The notes under the pieces were generated by a model. The model worked only from the letters and a program-made list of their open reading frames with translations. It had not been told where the DNA came from and ran no database searches. A DNA stretch of 64,000 nucleotides from Paracoccaceae bacterium. GTDB lineage: Bacteria > Pseudomonadota > Alphaproteobacteria > Rhodobacterales > Rhodobacteraceae. The translations under genes and the position numbers were made by a program. Positions within the stretch are counted from its first letter, which is position 1, and every line of letters begins with the position of its first letter. Where the stretch lies: assembly GCA_023260655.1 (NCBI GenBank), contig JALQUU010000003.1, positions 20,354 through 84,353 on the forward strand, written 5' to 3'. Below, one piece after another: positions 19,937 through 29,316 of this stretch.

Positions 19937-20008
19937 GGCTTTTCTTACTCCGCCGTTTCCATCCGGCAAAGCCCCCACGCATTAGCCACGCAGCTTCCCG
20001 CCTAAATC

Positions 20009-20503
20009 CTACTCAGCCGAATGTTCAGCCAACCCGCGGCGCGCCCGCAGCGGCGTAACGATCCCCGGCGGCGGTGTATCGTTTTCGCTGAAAAGCTCAG
20101 GCAGCAACCGCTCCAGATCCATCCGCAAACGTTTGATATCCCGCTGGGATTGCTCCTCCGCCAGATCAAGCTCCATTGCATGGGCTTTCAAATCCTCCAC
20201 CACGGCCCGCGCATCGTTCAGCCGTTCCGAGAAGGTCTCGATCTCCTCATGCCGCTGCCGCAAGAACAGCCGCGCCCGCGACACCTTCTCTTCCGAATAG
20301 ACCCGCGCCAGATCACGCGATGCAAAGCTCATCCGTGCCGCGATTTCCAGAAGCTCCGGCCCCAGGCTGTCCAGATCGGGATGACGGCGCAAGAAAGCCA
20401 ACCGCTCCTTCACCGCGTCGAATTCCGAGACCAAACGGAACGCCGTCGCACGATCCGCCGCATGGGCAATGAGATAGGCCCGCGTCACGTCCCGCATATT
20501 CAT
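20009..20503 (-). CDS. Hypothetical coiled-coil protein
   Basis: 164 residues, almost entirely helical and strongly charged. Residues 80-140 (EEIETFSERLNDARAVVEDL, then AEEQSQRDIKRLRMDLERL) have the heptad pattern of a coiled coil. No signal or membrane segment. It follows a small membrane protein by 21 bp. I do not recognise a family; the start at 20503 could equally be the ATG two codons in. Confidence 0.6.
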   Translation of the reverse strand: MNMRDVTRAYLIAHAADRATAFRLVSEFDAVKERLAFLRRHPDLDSLGPELLEIAARMSFASRDLARVYSEEKVSRARLFLRQRHEEIETFSERLNDARAVVEDLKAHAMELDLAEEQSQRDIKRLRMDLERLLPELFSENDTPPPGIVTPLRARRGLAEHSAE

Positions 20504-20524
20504 GTCGAATTTCCGGTGCGACTG

Positions 20525-20785
20525 CTACAGCGCCAGCATCCGTGCATTGGCTGGCAGAAAGAACATCAACCCGACCGTCAGCACAGCGAGCCCTATTTCG
20601 GCCCACATGCCCGCCGCAGGCACCGCCGCGCCATCCAGCACCAGCCCGAGTTCAGGCCAGTTCCAAAGCCCGACCGCCGCCCCGAGGCGCTGCACAGACA
20701 CCCTGACCGCCAGAGCCACCATCAACCCTAGAGAAACCCGGTGCCCCAAACCCAAAAACAATCGAAACGCGTGCGCCACAGCCAT
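20525..20785 (-). CDS. Small membrane protein
   Basis: 86 residues with two or three hydrophobic segments (about 8-30, 40-60, 62-80). No recognised domain. A G-rich sequence (GGGGGGACG) precedes the ATG. It lies between the pqiA-type gene and a coiled-coil gene on the same strand. Function unknown. Confidence 0.55.
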   Translation of the reverse strand: MAVAHAFRLFLGLGHRVSLGLMVALAVRVSVQRLGAAVGLWNWPELGLVLDGAAVPAAGMWAEIGLAVLTVGLMFFLPANARMLAL

Positions 20786-20914
20786 CGCCGTCGTCCCCCC
20801 AGAACAGACAGATACTTTCGGATATACTATTAAGCCTAGGAGGTATAATTTCCCAAGGGAAAATTTACCTTAAGTCACTGAAAAAACTTGATTGATTCTA
20901 CAATGGAAACAGTT

Positions 20915-21349
20915 TCAGGCTTTGCCCGGTTTTCCGCTGAAAATCCCGACGATCAGCGAAAGCAATATGCAACCTGTGAACAGGTAAAGCCCCCAAGCAG
21001 GCTCCACATGCCCCAACCCGATCCCCTTGGCCAAGGTAATATAGATCGCGATCAGGAAAATATCGGCCATCGCAAGCTTCCCCAGAACGCCCAGAACCGG
21101 TACCGCCCGCGAATCCAGCCAGCCGATATGCACCAAGGCCAGCCCGAGGGTTTTCAGCATCGGCGCGAAAATCGCGAAGAAGGTCACCACCAGCGCCAGC
21201 ACCACATCGCTCTGCCATAGCGATTGCAGCCCCGTCACCACACTGATTTCCGACAGCCCGAAAATCGGTAAAAGCCATGCCCGCATTAAAGGCGCGAACC
21301 ACGAAACTGGAAACAGCACCAATAGCGCAAGATTGAGCCAGCGCAGCAC
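20915..21349 (-). CDS. PqiA-type paraquat-inducible protein domain
   Basis: 144 residues, one PqiA module with four membrane segments. WLLPIFGLSEISVVTGL, APMLKTLGLALVHIGWL, LGKLAMADIFLIAIY and YLFTGCILLSLI are the conserved helix positions. E. coli PqiA carries two such modules and works with PqiB in lipid transport between the membranes; a single module is common in alphaproteobacteria. It lies in the alr-mlaE-mlaF cluster, 3 bp after a 93-residue membrane protein, which supports a lipid-trafficking link. The preceding intergenic end (20786-20914) is AT-rich. Confidence 0.82.
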   Translation of the reverse strand: MLRWLNLALLVLFPVSWFAPLMRAWLLPIFGLSEISVVTGLQSLWQSDVVLALVVTFFAIFAPMLKTLGLALVHIGWLDSRAVPVLGVLGKLAMADIFLIAIYITLAKGIGLGHVEPAWGLYLFTGCILLSLIVGIFSGKPGKA

Positions 21350-21352
21350 CGC

Positions 21353-21634
21353 TCAGAGGCCCCGCATCAGGTCGGTGATCATCAAAATCCCGCTCACGAG
21401 GATGAGCATCGGATCGATGTTCAAGAGCCGCAAAACCCCCACGGCATCGAAAAGGACCAGAAACACCGCCGCCGTTGTGAGGTTGGTATTGCGAAAGGCC
21501 CGCCGCGTTTCGGCATCCATCTCCTCGCCCCGCCGCCGCGCCGAATAGAGCGGCCAGCCGGTCACCAGCAGCACCGTCCCCTGAAGCAACGGGAACAACG
21601 CGAAAGAGAGCCAAAGCGGAATGGTTTCAATCAT
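21353..21634 (-). CDS. Small membrane protein in mla/pqiA cluster
   Basis: 93 residues: an N-terminal hydrophobic segment (SFALFPLLQGTVLLVTGWPL), a short charged stretch (ARRRGEEMDAETRRAFRNTN), then two closely spaced hydrophobic segments. No recognised family. It lies 52 bp after mlaF and 3 bp before pqiA on the same strand, so it is probably co-transcribed with lipid-transport genes. Confidence 0.6.
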   Translation of the reverse strand: MIETIPLWLSFALFPLLQGTVLLVTGWPLYSARRRGEEMDAETRRAFRNTNLTTAAVFLVLFDAVGVLRLLNIDPMLILVSGILMITDLMRGL

Positions 21635-21686
21635 CTCAAGGCCTTTTTTCCCACGCTAGAAGCTGGGCGCGCCCCTTACAAGCGGC

Positions 21687-22433
21687 TTAACGCAGGGTCT
21701 CGATCGGCCCTTCAGGGCGTCCGTGGATAAACTGGTCAACGTAAGCGTCCCCGCTCTCGTCCAACTGCCCGACAGGCCCCACCCAACGGATTTTCCCGCC
21801 GTGCAGCATCGCCACCGTATCGGCAATCGCGCGCACCGAAGTCATGTCATGCGTGATCGTCATCGCGGTTGCACCCATCTCGGTCACGATCTCGCGGATC
21901 AGGTCATTGATGACGCCTGACATGATCGGATCAAGCCCCGTCGTCGGCTCGTCGAAGAAGATGATCTCCGGCTCCGCCGCAATGGCCCGCGCCAAGGAAA
22001 CCCGCTTCTGCATGCCCCCCGAAAGCTCCGCCGGAAACTTCTCCGCCACATCCGGCGAAAGCCCCACACGGCGCAACTTCTCGATGGCGATTTCGCGCGC
22101 TTCCGCCTTCGGTCGCTTCAACGCTCCCCGCATCAGCCGGAACGCCACGTTCTGCCACACAGGCAGCGAGTCAAAAAGCGCCCCGCCCTGAAACAACATC
22201 CCGAACCGCGCCAGAAACGCGTCACGGTCGCCATCCTGCACCGGAACGTCATCCACCGTGATCGTGCCACTATCCAGCGTCACCAGCCCCAGCACGCATT
22301 TCAACAGAACAGACTTCCCCGTCCCCGAGCCACCAATGATCACACAAGACGTGCCCGTCGACACTTCAAGGTTCACCCCCCGAAGCACATGGTTCGACCC
22401 GAAGGCCTTATGAACATCCGTGAGCGTGATCAT
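21687..22433 (-). CDS. mlaF: Mla-type lipid ABC transporter ATPase
   Basis: 248 residues. Walker A GGSGTGKS, Q-loop MLFQGGALFDSLPVWQNV (MlaF-specific wording), signature LSGGMQKRVS, Walker B IIFFDEPTTGLDP and H-loop THDM are all intact. It energises phospholipid transport between inner and outer membrane with MlaE and an MCE-domain protein. The ATG at 22433 overlaps the mlaE stop by four bases. No mlaD-type substrate-binding gene is in the window. Confidence 0.93.
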   Translation of the reverse strand: MITLTDVHKAFGSNHVLRGVNLEVSTGTSCVIIGGSGTGKSVLLKCVLGLVTLDSGTITVDDVPVQDGDRDAFLARFGMLFQGGALFDSLPVWQNVAFRLMRGALKRPKAEAREIAIEKLRRVGLSPDVAEKFPAELSGGMQKRVSLARAIAAEPEIIFFDEPTTGLDPIMSGVINDLIREIVTEMGATAMTITHDMTSVRAIADTVAMLHGGKIRWVGPVGQLDESGDAYVDQFIHGRPEGPIETLR

Positions 22434-23206
22434 GCTGAAAAGAAAAGCTCCGTCAGAATGTAATTCGCCGCGAGGATCAGCACGCTTGCCGCCACCACCG
22501 CCGATTTCGTCGCGCGGCCCACGCCTTGCGCCCCGCGCCCCGATTGCATCCCGTGATAGCAGCCCATCAAGGCCACGAGGAAGCCAAAGACCGCCCCTTT
22601 CACGAGGCCCGAAGCCACGTCCCATGTCTCCAGAAAGTCCACGGTGTTGCGCAGATAGGTTGCGGAATTGAAATCAAGCCGCGTCACCCCCACGATCCAG
22701 CCGCCCAAAATGCCGATGGAATCCCCCACCGCCACCAGAACCGGCACCGCCAGCGTCGCCGCCAGAACCCGCGGCAGGGTCAGGTATTTCATCGGGTTCG
22801 TCGAAAGCGTCACCAAAGCGTCGATCTGCTCGGTCACTTTCATCGTGCCGATTTCGGCGGCAATCGACGAGGCCACCCGCGCCGCCACCATCAACCCGCC
22901 CAGCACAGGCCCCAACTCGCGTACCATGCCGATGGCCACGATCGAAGGCACCACCGCTTCGGCATTGAACCGCGCGCCCCCCGCATAGATCTGCAAGGCC
23001 AATGCGCCGCCCGTGAAAAGCGCCGTCAACCCGACCACCGGCAGCGAAAGCCAACCGATCTGTACCAGAGCCTGCAGGAATTCCCGCGTGTAAAACGGCG
23101 GGCGCATAAGATGGCTCACCGTCTCGCCCGCAAAGATCGCGATCCGCCCCACATTCGCGAGGCTCCCCAGCACCGTCCTGCCCAGACGGGCCAGCACCCC
23201 GATCAT
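22430..23206 (-). CDS. mlaE: Mla-type lipid ABC transporter permease
   Basis: 258 residues, the MlaE/permease family with five to six membrane segments. [20 protein letters not shown] and [13 protein letters not shown] are the two blocks that define the family. It pairs with the overlapping MlaF ATPase and is itself overlapped by alr (four bases), so all three are translationally coupled. The inferred complex sits in the inner membrane and maintains outer-membrane lipid asymmetry or steroid/lipid uptake. Confidence 0.93.
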   Translation of the reverse strand: MIGVLARLGRTVLGSLANVGRIAIFAGETVSHLMRPPFYTREFLQALVQIGWLSLPVVGLTALFTGGALALQIYAGGARFNAEAVVPSIVAIGMVRELGPVLGGLMVAARVASSIAAEIGTMKVTEQIDALVTLSTNPMKYLTLPRVLAATLAVPVLVAVGDSIGILGGWIVGVTRLDFNSATYLRNTVDFLETWDVASGLVKGAVFGFLVALMGCYHGMQSGRGAQGVGRATKSAVVAASVLILAANYILTELFFSA

Positions 23207-24240
23207 ACCTCGCCCTCGTAGCGCCGCTCGTAGCGCGCCCCGAGCGAAGTCAGGATCTCATAACCGATAGTGCCCGCATTCGCTGCCAGATGATCCGCCC
23301 GCTGATGCTTGTTCAAAACCTCGAGCGCCGGCGGCACCTCAGCCAGATCCGTCACATCCACGGTGATCAGATCCATCGAAATCCGCCCCACAATAGGGCA
23401 AGCGCGTTCTCCGGCGAAGAGCGAAGTCTTCGCCCCCATCGCGCGGTACAACCCGTCGGCATAGCCCGCCGCCACTGTCGCGATCCGCGAGGGCCGCGTG
23501 GCGGTCCATGTGTTGGAATAGCCCACGGTCTCGCCCACGGCCACATCGCGCACCTGGATCACAGGCAACGCCAGATGCACCGCCGCCCGGCCATCGGTGA
23601 AAGGATCCGCGCCATGCAGGCCAATCCCCGGCCGCGTGAAATCGAAATGGTAATCGCGCCCGAGAAGTATCCCGCCCGTCGCCGAAAGCGAACGCGGCAC
23701 ATCAATCCCTGCCGTCATCTCCTTGAAAACCTTGAGCTGACGCGCGTTCATCACATGGCCCGGATCATCCGCGCAGGCGAGGTGCGACATCACGAACCGC
23801 GGCTTCGGCATCTCGATCTGCCGCAAGCCCGCCCAATCCGCAGGCTCGAGCCCCAAACGGTTCATTCCCGTATCGAGCTGGATCGCGAAGGGATGGCCCG
23901 GCAAGGCCTCCAGATGGCGCAACACCTGATCGAGCGAATTGAGCACAGGCGTCAGCGCGGCCGAAGCAATGCGCCGCCCGTCCCCCTCCATATGCCCACC
24001 CAGCACATTGATCTCCGGCCCCTCGCCCAAGGCTGCGCGCAGCGCCACGCCCTCTTCGGCCAGCGCCACGAAAAACCGCCGCGCACCCTTCAAGGCCAAG
24101 GCGCGCGCCACAGGCCCCGCGCCACAGCCATAAGCATCCGCCTTGACCACCGCTGCGCTTTCGCAGTTGGTAATGGCATCCAGAGCGGCCCAATTGGCCG
24201 CCATTGCGGAAAGATCGACGGTAAGAACAGGTGCGGTCAT
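23203..24240 (-). CDS. alr: Alanine racemase
   Basis: 345 residues. [10 protein letters not shown] carries the PLP-binding Lys (about residue 34). [10 protein letters not shown] is the substrate loop, [15 protein letters not shown] the second-domain motif and GYADGLYR a PLP-phosphate contact. It produces D-alanine for peptidoglycan. The 3' end overlaps mlaE by four bases, an unusual partnership linking wall-precursor supply to envelope lipid transport. A GGGATATTT-type repeat lies upstream. Confidence 0.95.
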   Translation of the reverse strand: MTAPVLTVDLSAMAANWAALDAITNCESAAVVKADAYGCGAGPVARALALKGARRFFVALAEEGVALRAALGEGPEINVLGGHMEGDGRRIASAALTPVLNSLDQVLRHLEALPGHPFAIQLDTGMNRLGLEPADWAGLRQIEMPKPRFVMSHLACADDPGHVMNARQLKVFKEMTAGIDVPRSLSATGGILLGRDYHFDFTRPGIGLHGADPFTDGRAAVHLALPVIQVRDVAVGETVGYSNTWTATRPSRIATVAAGYADGLYRAMGAKTSLFAGERACPIVGRISMDLITVDVTDLAEVPPALEVLNKHQRADHLAANAGTIGYEILTSLGARYERRYEGEV

Positions 24241-24296
24241 GATGGCTCGTTCATGCCAGAGGAGGCGGCAAGGTCAAGAAAAAAGGGCGTAGCCTC

Positions 24297-24330
24297 TATT
24301 TCTCTTTCCCAAATATCCCCGCCGGAGGCG
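24297..24330 (-). repeat. GGGATATTT-type intergenic repeat, copy 1
   Basis: Read on the minus strand: CGCCTCCGGCGGGGATATTT then GGGAAAGAGAAATA. It shares the core C/G-rich arm plus GGGATATTT plus A/G-rich tail with copies at 27953, 29208, 34911 and 40605. It lies between the divergent alr and radA genes. Confidence 0.7.
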
Positions 24331-24400
24331 GAGAACCGCGCCCCGCCCGCGCCCCATCTCCCGTCTGGACGCCCCCGCCGCTTTCGGCAATATCTTCTCC

Positions 24401-25762
24401 ATGGCCAAGAAATCTCCCTCCTTCACCTGTTCGGAATGCGGTGCGGTGCACACCCGCTGGTCCGGGCGCTGCGATGCCTGCGGGGCATGGAACACGATCG
24501 TCGAGGAACGCCCCCTCACCGAAGGCGCAGGTGCCCTCGGCGGCAAGCGCGGCGCGCATGTGCCCCTCACCGATCTCGCCTCCGAGGAAGCCCCGCCGCC
24601 GCGCACCTGCTCCGGCCTTGAGGAACTTGACCGTGTTCTGGGCGGCGGCTTGGTGCCCGCCTCTGCCATCCTCGTCGGCGGAGATCCCGGCATCGGGAAA
24701 TCGACGCTCCTCTTGCAAGCCGCCGCGCGCTTCGCCGAAGCGGGCCTCTCTACCGTTTACGTCTCGGGCGAAGAAGCATCCGCCCAAGTCCGAATGCGCG
24801 CCCAGCGCCTCGGCCTTGGCAAAGCCCCTGTGCGCCTCGCCGCCGAAACCAACCTCCGCGACATTCTCTCCACCTTGGAAGCCGAACGCCCCGGCCTTGT
24901 CATCATCGACTCGATCCAGACCATGTGGGTCGACACCGTCGAAAGCGCGCCCGGCTCCGTCAGCCAAGTCCGTGCCGCTGCACATGAGCTTGTCACCTTC
25001 GCCAAAAGGCGCGGCTGCTCGGTGATCCTCGTCGGCCACGTCACCAAGGAAGGCCAGATCGCTGGCCCCCGCGTGGTCGAGCATATGGTCGATTGCGTGC
25101 TCTATTTCGAAGGCGAGCGCGGCCACCAGTTCCGCATCCTCCGCGCGGTGAAAAACCGCTTCGGCCCTGCCGCCGAAATCGGTGTCTTCGAAATGACGGG
25201 CGGCGGCCTTGCCCAAGTCACCAACCCCTCCGCGCTTTTCCTCTCCGAACGCGGCCAACCCGCTGCCGGCTCGGTGGTTTTCGCAGGCATCGAAGGTACG
25301 CGCCCCGTTCTGGTCGAAATCCAGGCCCTCGTCGCCCCAACACCCCAAGCCCAGCCCCGCCGCTCGGTCGTGGGATGGGACGGCCAGCGCCTCGCCATGA
25401 TCCTCGCGGTTCTCGAAGCCCGCTGCGGCATCCTCTTCGCAGGCCTAGACGTCTATCTCAACGTCGCAGGCGGGTTGAAGATCAGCGAACCCGCCGCCGA
25501 CCTCGCCGTCGCCGCCGCCCTGCTCTCCGCGCGGGAAGATGCGCCGCTCCCTCCAGAAACAGTGATTTTCGGCGAAATCAGCCTCTCCGGCGCGCTCAGA
25601 CCCGTCGGCCAGATGGAAAACAGGTTGAAAGAAGCGCAAAAACTTGGTTTCACCACTGCGATTGTGCCTGCGGGCGGCAAAGGCGTTTCTGTGGCCGGTA
25701 TGGCTACCACGGAAATGTCTGATCTCGCCGCCTTTGTAGGCGAAACGTTCGGAGCGGGCTGA
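24401..25762 (+). CDS. radA: DNA repair protein RadA
   Basis: 453 residues. The N-terminal zinc finger is CSECG/CDACG (two CxxC pairs, residues 7-27). Walker A is GGDPGIGKST, and the RadA-specific motif KNRFG lies in AVKNRFGPAAEIG. The C-terminal third is the Lon-protease-like domain (GLDVYLNVAGGLKISEPAAD). RadA is a RecA-like, DnaB-type branch-migration helicase for recombination intermediates. Full length; first gene of a likely radA-cvpA-purF run. Confidence 0.96.
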   Translation: MAKKSPSFTCSECGAVHTRWSGRCDACGAWNTIVEERPLTEGAGALGGKRGAHVPLTDLASEEAPPPRTCSGLEELDRVLGGGLVPASAILVGGDPGIGKSTLLLQAAARFAEAGLSTVYVSGEEASAQVRMRAQRLGLGKAPVRLAAETNLRDILSTLEAERPGLVIIDSIQTMWVDTVESAPGSVSQVRAAAHELVTFAKRRGCSVILVGHVTKEGQIAGPRVVEHMVDCVLYFEGERGHQFRILRAVKNRFGPAAEIGVFEMTGGGLAQVTNPSALFLSERGQPAAGSVVFAGIEGTRPVLVEIQALVAPTPQAQPRRSVVGWDGQRLAMILAVLEARCGILFAGLDVYLNVAGGLKISEPAADLAVAAALLSAREDAPLPPETVIFGEISLSGALRPVGQMENRLKEAQKLGFTTAIVPAGGKGVSVAGMATTEMSDLAAFVGETFGAG

Positions 25763-25784
25763 GGTCCGGCCAAAGGGGGCTGAC

Positions 25785-26345
25785 ATGGAAGGCTTTACCA
25801 TCATCGACGGCGTCGTCGGTCTGGTCATTGTCGTATCGGCGATACTTGCCTACTCGCGCGGTCTCGTGCGTGAAGGCCTCGCGATCCTCGGCTGGATCGT
25901 GGCCGCCATCGTCGGCGTCATGTTTGCCAATCAGGCAGCGCCCCTGATCAAGGAAATCCCCGTCGTTGGCGGCATGATCGCGGATAGCTGCGAGCTTTCG
26001 GTTCTCGGCGGCTTTGCCGCGATTTTCGCCATTGTTCTCGTGGTCTTCTCGCTCTTCACGCCGCTCTTCTCCAGCCTCGTGCAGCGCTCCATCCTCGGCG
26101 GCCTTGATCAGGGTCTGGGCTTCCTCTTCGGCGTCCTGCGCGGCGTCCTATTGGTCGGCGCGGCCTTCTTCGTCTATCAAACCATCGTAACCTCGCAAGA
26201 CATCTCCATGGTCGACGACAGCCGCTCGGCCCGCGTCTTCGCCCGCCTCACCGGCAGCTTCGAAGAGCAAAACCCCGATCAGGCCCTTGGCTGGGTCACC
26301 CGCCAGTACGAGAACCTCGTTTCCACCTGCGACGCCCCGACCTGA
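25785..26345 (+). CDS. cvpA: CvpA family membrane protein
   Basis: 186 residues with four membrane segments (about 7-25, 30-50, 65-90, 105-125) and a soluble tail. DGVVGLVIVVSAILAYSRG and FLFGVLRGVLLVGA are CvpA family positions. CvpA is linked to colicin V production and envelope stress, and is often beside purF, as here (87 bp upstream of it). Start after GGGGGCTGAC. Confidence 0.9.
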   Translation: MEGFTIIDGVVGLVIVVSAILAYSRGLVREGLAILGWIVAAIVGVMFANQAAPLIKEIPVVGGMIADSCELSVLGGFAAIFAIVLVVFSLFTPLFSSLVQRSILGGLDQGLGFLFGVLRGVLLVGAAFFVYQTIVTSQDISMVDDSRSARVFARLTGSFEEQNPDQALGWVTRQYENLVSTCDAPT

Positions 26346-26431
26346 TCTTCGGTCGTATCCAACCGTGACAGTCTGGTGACAACACCCTATAGGGAGGTCA
26401 ACCAGACCCCAGACGGATTCGGAGGCCTCCT

Positions 26432-27916
26432 GTGACCGATAACGTAACCGCTCGGCAAATGCCCCTTTCCCACCCCTTCGATGACGACAAACTGCGCGAA
26501 GAGTGCGGGGTTTTCGGGGTGTTGGGCGTGTCAGACGCCGCGAATTTCGTCGCCCTCGGCCTCCACGCGCTCCAGCATCGCGGCCAAGAAGCAGGCGGGA
26601 TCGTCGCACATGATCCGGTCCAAGGTTTCAACTCCGCCCACCGTTTCGGCTATGTCCGTGACAATTTCACCAACGCCTCCCTGATGCAAACTCTGCCCGG
26701 CCCGCTGGCGATCGGCCATGTGCGCTACTCGACCGCAGGCAAGAAAGGCGCTGTCATCCGTGACGTCCAGCCCTTCTTCGGTGAGTTCTCCATGGGTGGC
26801 GCAGCCATCGCGCATAACGGCAACATCACCAACGCCAACGCATTGCGTCGCGAATTGATCGAGCGCGGCTCGATCTTCCAGTCCTCCTCGGACTCCGAAT
26901 GCATCATCCATCTGATGGCCCGCTCGCTCCAGCGCACGATCCCCGAACGCATGGAAGACGCGCTCCGCCGCGTCGAAGGTGCCTTCTCCGTCGTCGCCAT
27001 GACCCGCACGAAACTCATCGGCGTCCGCGACCCCCTCGGCGTCCGCCCGCTGGTGCTGGGCCGCATCGGCGAAGACGGCTGGGCACTCTCGTCGGAAACC
27101 TGCGCCCTCGACATCATCGGTGCCGAATACATTCGCGAAATCGAACCCGGCGAGATGGTTGTCATCGATGCGAACAAGGGCCTCGAAAGCCACTTCCCCT
27201 TCCGCAAACAATCGCCCCGCTTCTGCATCTTCGAACACGTCTATTTCTCGCGCCCCGACAGCATCATCGGTGGCCGCTCGGTCTATGAAACCCGCCGCCA
27301 GATCGGCGTGGAACTGGCCCGCGAAGCCGCCGTCGAGGCCGATCTCGTCTGCCCCGTTCCGGATAGCGGCACCCCCGCCGCCATCGGCTACGCCCATGAA
27401 TCCGGCATTCCCTTCGGCATGGGCATCATCCGCAACCAGTACATGGGCCGGACCTTCATCGAACCCACCGAGCAGATCCGCAACATGGGCGTGCGCCTCA
27501 AGCTCAACGTCAACCGCGCCCTGATCCGCGGCAAACGCGTGGTTCTCGTGGACGATTCCGTTGTCCGCGGCACCACCTCGCGCAAGATCAAGGAAATGAT
27601 CCTCGATGCAGGTGCCGCCGAAGTCCACTTCCGCATCGCCTCCCCGCCCACCGCCTGGCCCTGCTTCTACGGCGTTGATACGCCGGAGCGGGAAAAACTC
27701 CTCGCCGCGACCATGTCAGAAGACGAGATGCGCGATCACCTCGGTGTCGACAGCCTCAAATTCATCTCTCTCGACGGCCTCTACCGCGCCGCAGGCGAAG
27801 CTGGTGGTCGCAACGCCAAATGCCCGCAATATTGCGACGCCTGCTTCTCCGGCGAATATCCCGTGGCACCGTCGGATATGATCGAAAAGGGCTTTCAGGT
27901 GAAAGCGGCGGAATAA
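26432..27916 (+). CDS. purF: Amidophosphoribosyltransferase
   Basis: 494 residues, start GTG behind GGAGGCCTCCT. The N-terminal nucleophile Cys is in LREECGVFG after a short propeptide that is normally cleaved. VVLVDDSVVRGTTSRKI is the PRPP-binding loop. Cys residues in RFCIFEH, WPCFYG and CPQYCDACFSG match the [4Fe-4S] ligands of Bacillus-type PurF, so this is likely the iron-sulfur form. It catalyses the first committed step of purine synthesis, PRPP plus glutamine to phosphoribosylamine. Confidence 0.96.
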   Translation: MTDNVTARQMPLSHPFDDDKLREECGVFGVLGVSDAANFVALGLHALQHRGQEAGGIVAHDPVQGFNSAHRFGYVRDNFTNASLMQTLPGPLAIGHVRYSTAGKKGAVIRDVQPFFGEFSMGGAAIAHNGNITNANALRRELIERGSIFQSSSDSECIIHLMARSLQRTIPERMEDALRRVEGAFSVVAMTRTKLIGVRDPLGVRPLVLGRIGEDGWALSSETCALDIIGAEYIREIEPGEMVVIDANKGLESHFPFRKQSPRFCIFEHVYFSRPDSIIGGRSVYETRRQIGVELAREAAVEADLVCPVPDSGTPAAIGYAHESGIPFGMGIIRNQYMGRTFIEPTEQIRNMGVRLKLNVNRALIRGKRVVLVDDSVVRGTTSRKIKEMILDAGAAEVHFRIASPPTAWPCFYGVDTPEREKLLAATMSEDEMRDHLGVDSLKFISLDGLYRAAGEAGGRNAKCPQYCDACFSGEYPVAPSDMIEKGFQVKAAE

Positions 27917-27920
27917 GAGA

Positions 27921-27983
27921 AGGGGGCGCTGCCCCCTCTGCCTTCGGCATTCACCCCCGGGATATTTGGAAAAGCGAGAGATT
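27921..27983 (+). repeat. GGGATATTT-type intergenic repeat with hairpin, copy 2
   Basis: AGGGGGC-GCT-GCCCCCT (27921-27937) is a perfect hairpin just past purF. It is followed at 27953-27983 by CCCCCGGGATATTT and the tail GGAAAAGCGAGAGATTG. The hairpin could end purF transcription; the core motif recurs in five places in the window. Confidence 0.7.
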
Positions 27984-27988
27984 GAAAA

Positions 27989-28513
27989 ATGAGCCTGCTC
28001 GATCTCGACAACCGTTGGCGCAGGTTGCAGGAACTCGGCGGGCCGGTGGACATCGGCTTCGAGGAACCGGAGGTCTGGCCGCACGGTGAACGTGGCGAGG
28101 CACCGGTTCTCGAAATCGGCGAGGATCGCCTCTCAGCCGATCTCTGCCGCCTGGGAGAACGCCGTTTCCTGCGCTGTATCGTCCACATCGGGATCGAAGG
28201 CTCTGATGGCGAAGTCGCTCTCCTCGCGCCTTGGGCCGAAGTGACGCATGAAGCCTTCTACGCCTATGTGGCCCATGCTTTCGAAGGCGCTCCGCTGCCG
28301 GCCGCATCTGATGCTTTGCTCGCAAACGCACTGCCGGATGCCGAGCTTGGGTCGAGTATCCTCTTGGCGTTCGATACCGAAGGAACGCGGCCCCTCGCCA
28401 AGGTCGATGCCTATGCGAAACCTATTTCCTTCGATGCTCTGCTTGACCTTTATTCCGAACTCGACCACGACCTCCGGCCAATACTGAGCAGCAAAGAAGC
28501 GCCATCCATATAA
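27989..28513 (+). CDS. DUF2199-like hypothetical protein
   Basis: 174 residues. The blocks LEIGEDRLSADLCRLGERRF, APWAEVTHEAFYAYV, DALLANALPDAE and ISFDALLDLY resemble DUF2199 proteins of Rhodobacteraceae. No signal, membrane or metal motif is evident. Start ATG at 27989 after a repeat element. Function unknown; neighbour of a short-chain dehydrogenase-like gene on the same strand. Confidence 0.65.
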   Translation: MSLLDLDNRWRRLQELGGPVDIGFEEPEVWPHGERGEAPVLEIGEDRLSADLCRLGERRFLRCIVHIGIEGSDGEVALLAPWAEVTHEAFYAYVAHAFEGAPLPAASDALLANALPDAELGSSILLAFDTEGTRPLAKVDAYAKPISFDALLDLYSELDHDLRPILSSKEAPSI

Positions 28514-28559
28514 CGATCTGTGGGCGCACCTATTCTGCATCCACGCAAAGGAGTTAGAC

Positions 28560-29207
28560 ATGTCTCGCAAGATTGCCCTGATCACTGGCTCCTCCCGAGG
28601 CCTCGGCGCAGCCCTCGCAGAAGCGCTTGCGCCCGAGTATCATATCGTCGCCGTCGCGCGCACCGTCGGTGCTCTGGAAGAGCTGGACGACCGGATCAAG
28701 GCCAAGGGTGGCGACGCGACGCTCGCACCCATGGATGTCACCTTAAAAGACGCAATGGCCCAGCTTTGCCGCGCAATCTACGAGCGTTGGGGCAAAATCG
28801 ATCTCTGGGCCCACACAGCAATTCACGTGGCGCCGCTCTCTCCGGCGAACTTCCTCGATGCCAAGGACTGGGAGAAATCCGTTGCACTCAACGTCTCCGC
28901 CACAGGCATGCTGATCCCCTTCATCTCGCCTCTTCTTGAAGAAAGCGGCACGGCACTCTTTTTCGACGATCCGAGACATGGCGAGAAATTCTTCGGGGCC
29001 TATGGAGCCACCAAGGCCGCGCAAACCGCCCTCGCGCAATCCTGGTCCCTTGAAACCGCCAAGACAGGCCCGCGCGTCCGGATCGTTACGCCTGAACCCA
29101 TGGCCACCGCAACGCGCGCCCGGTTCTTCCCTGGTGAAGATCGCTCTGTGCTTGCGCATCCGCGAGACGTCGCCGCCCGCATCCTGCAGGATCTGCAACT
29201 CCAATAA
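28560..29207 (+). CDS. Short-chain dehydrogenase/reductase family protein
   Basis: 215 residues, Rossmann fold. TGSSRGLGAALAEAL is the NAD(P)-binding loop, and YGATK holds the YxxxK catalytic pair near residue 144. The NNAG-type motif is replaced by WAHTAIH, and the catalytic Ser expected about 13 residues before Tyr is not evident (the stretch reads LFFDDPRHGEKFF). It may therefore be weak or non-catalytic. Start after AAAGGAG. Substrate unknown. Confidence 0.85.
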   Translation: MSRKIALITGSSRGLGAALAEALAPEYHIVAVARTVGALEELDDRIKAKGGDATLAPMDVTLKDAMAQLCRAIYERWGKIDLWAHTAIHVAPLSPANFLDAKDWEKSVALNVSATGMLIPFISPLLEESGTALFFDDPRHGEKFFGAYGATKAAQTALAQSWSLETAKTGPRVRIVTPEPMATATRARFFPGEDRSVLAHPRDVAARILQDLQLQ

Positions 29208-29262
29208 ATTTCGCTTTCGGAAATATCCTGGGGTCCGGGGCAGCGCCCCGGGTCTCTCCGCC
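29208..29262 (-). repeat. GGGATATTT-type intergenic repeat with hairpin, copy 3
   Basis: Read on the minus strand: CCCGGGGCGCTGCCCCGG hairpin, then ACCCCAGGATATTT, then CCGAAAGCGAAAT. It starts immediately at the stop of the SDR gene, in reverse orientation to it, so the hairpin is near surE's leader. Core sequence is shared with the other copies. Confidence 0.7.
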
Positions 29263-29316
29263 CTTGCTCCATCGCACACCCTCCTTTAGGACGGGTTTTA
29301 CGAGCAGGAGGGCTCC

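Noticed and set aside
20840..20890. Operator-like AATTTCCC-AA-GGGAAAATT inverted repeat
   Set aside because: Imperfect, in AT-rich DNA, and not placed at a clear promoter.
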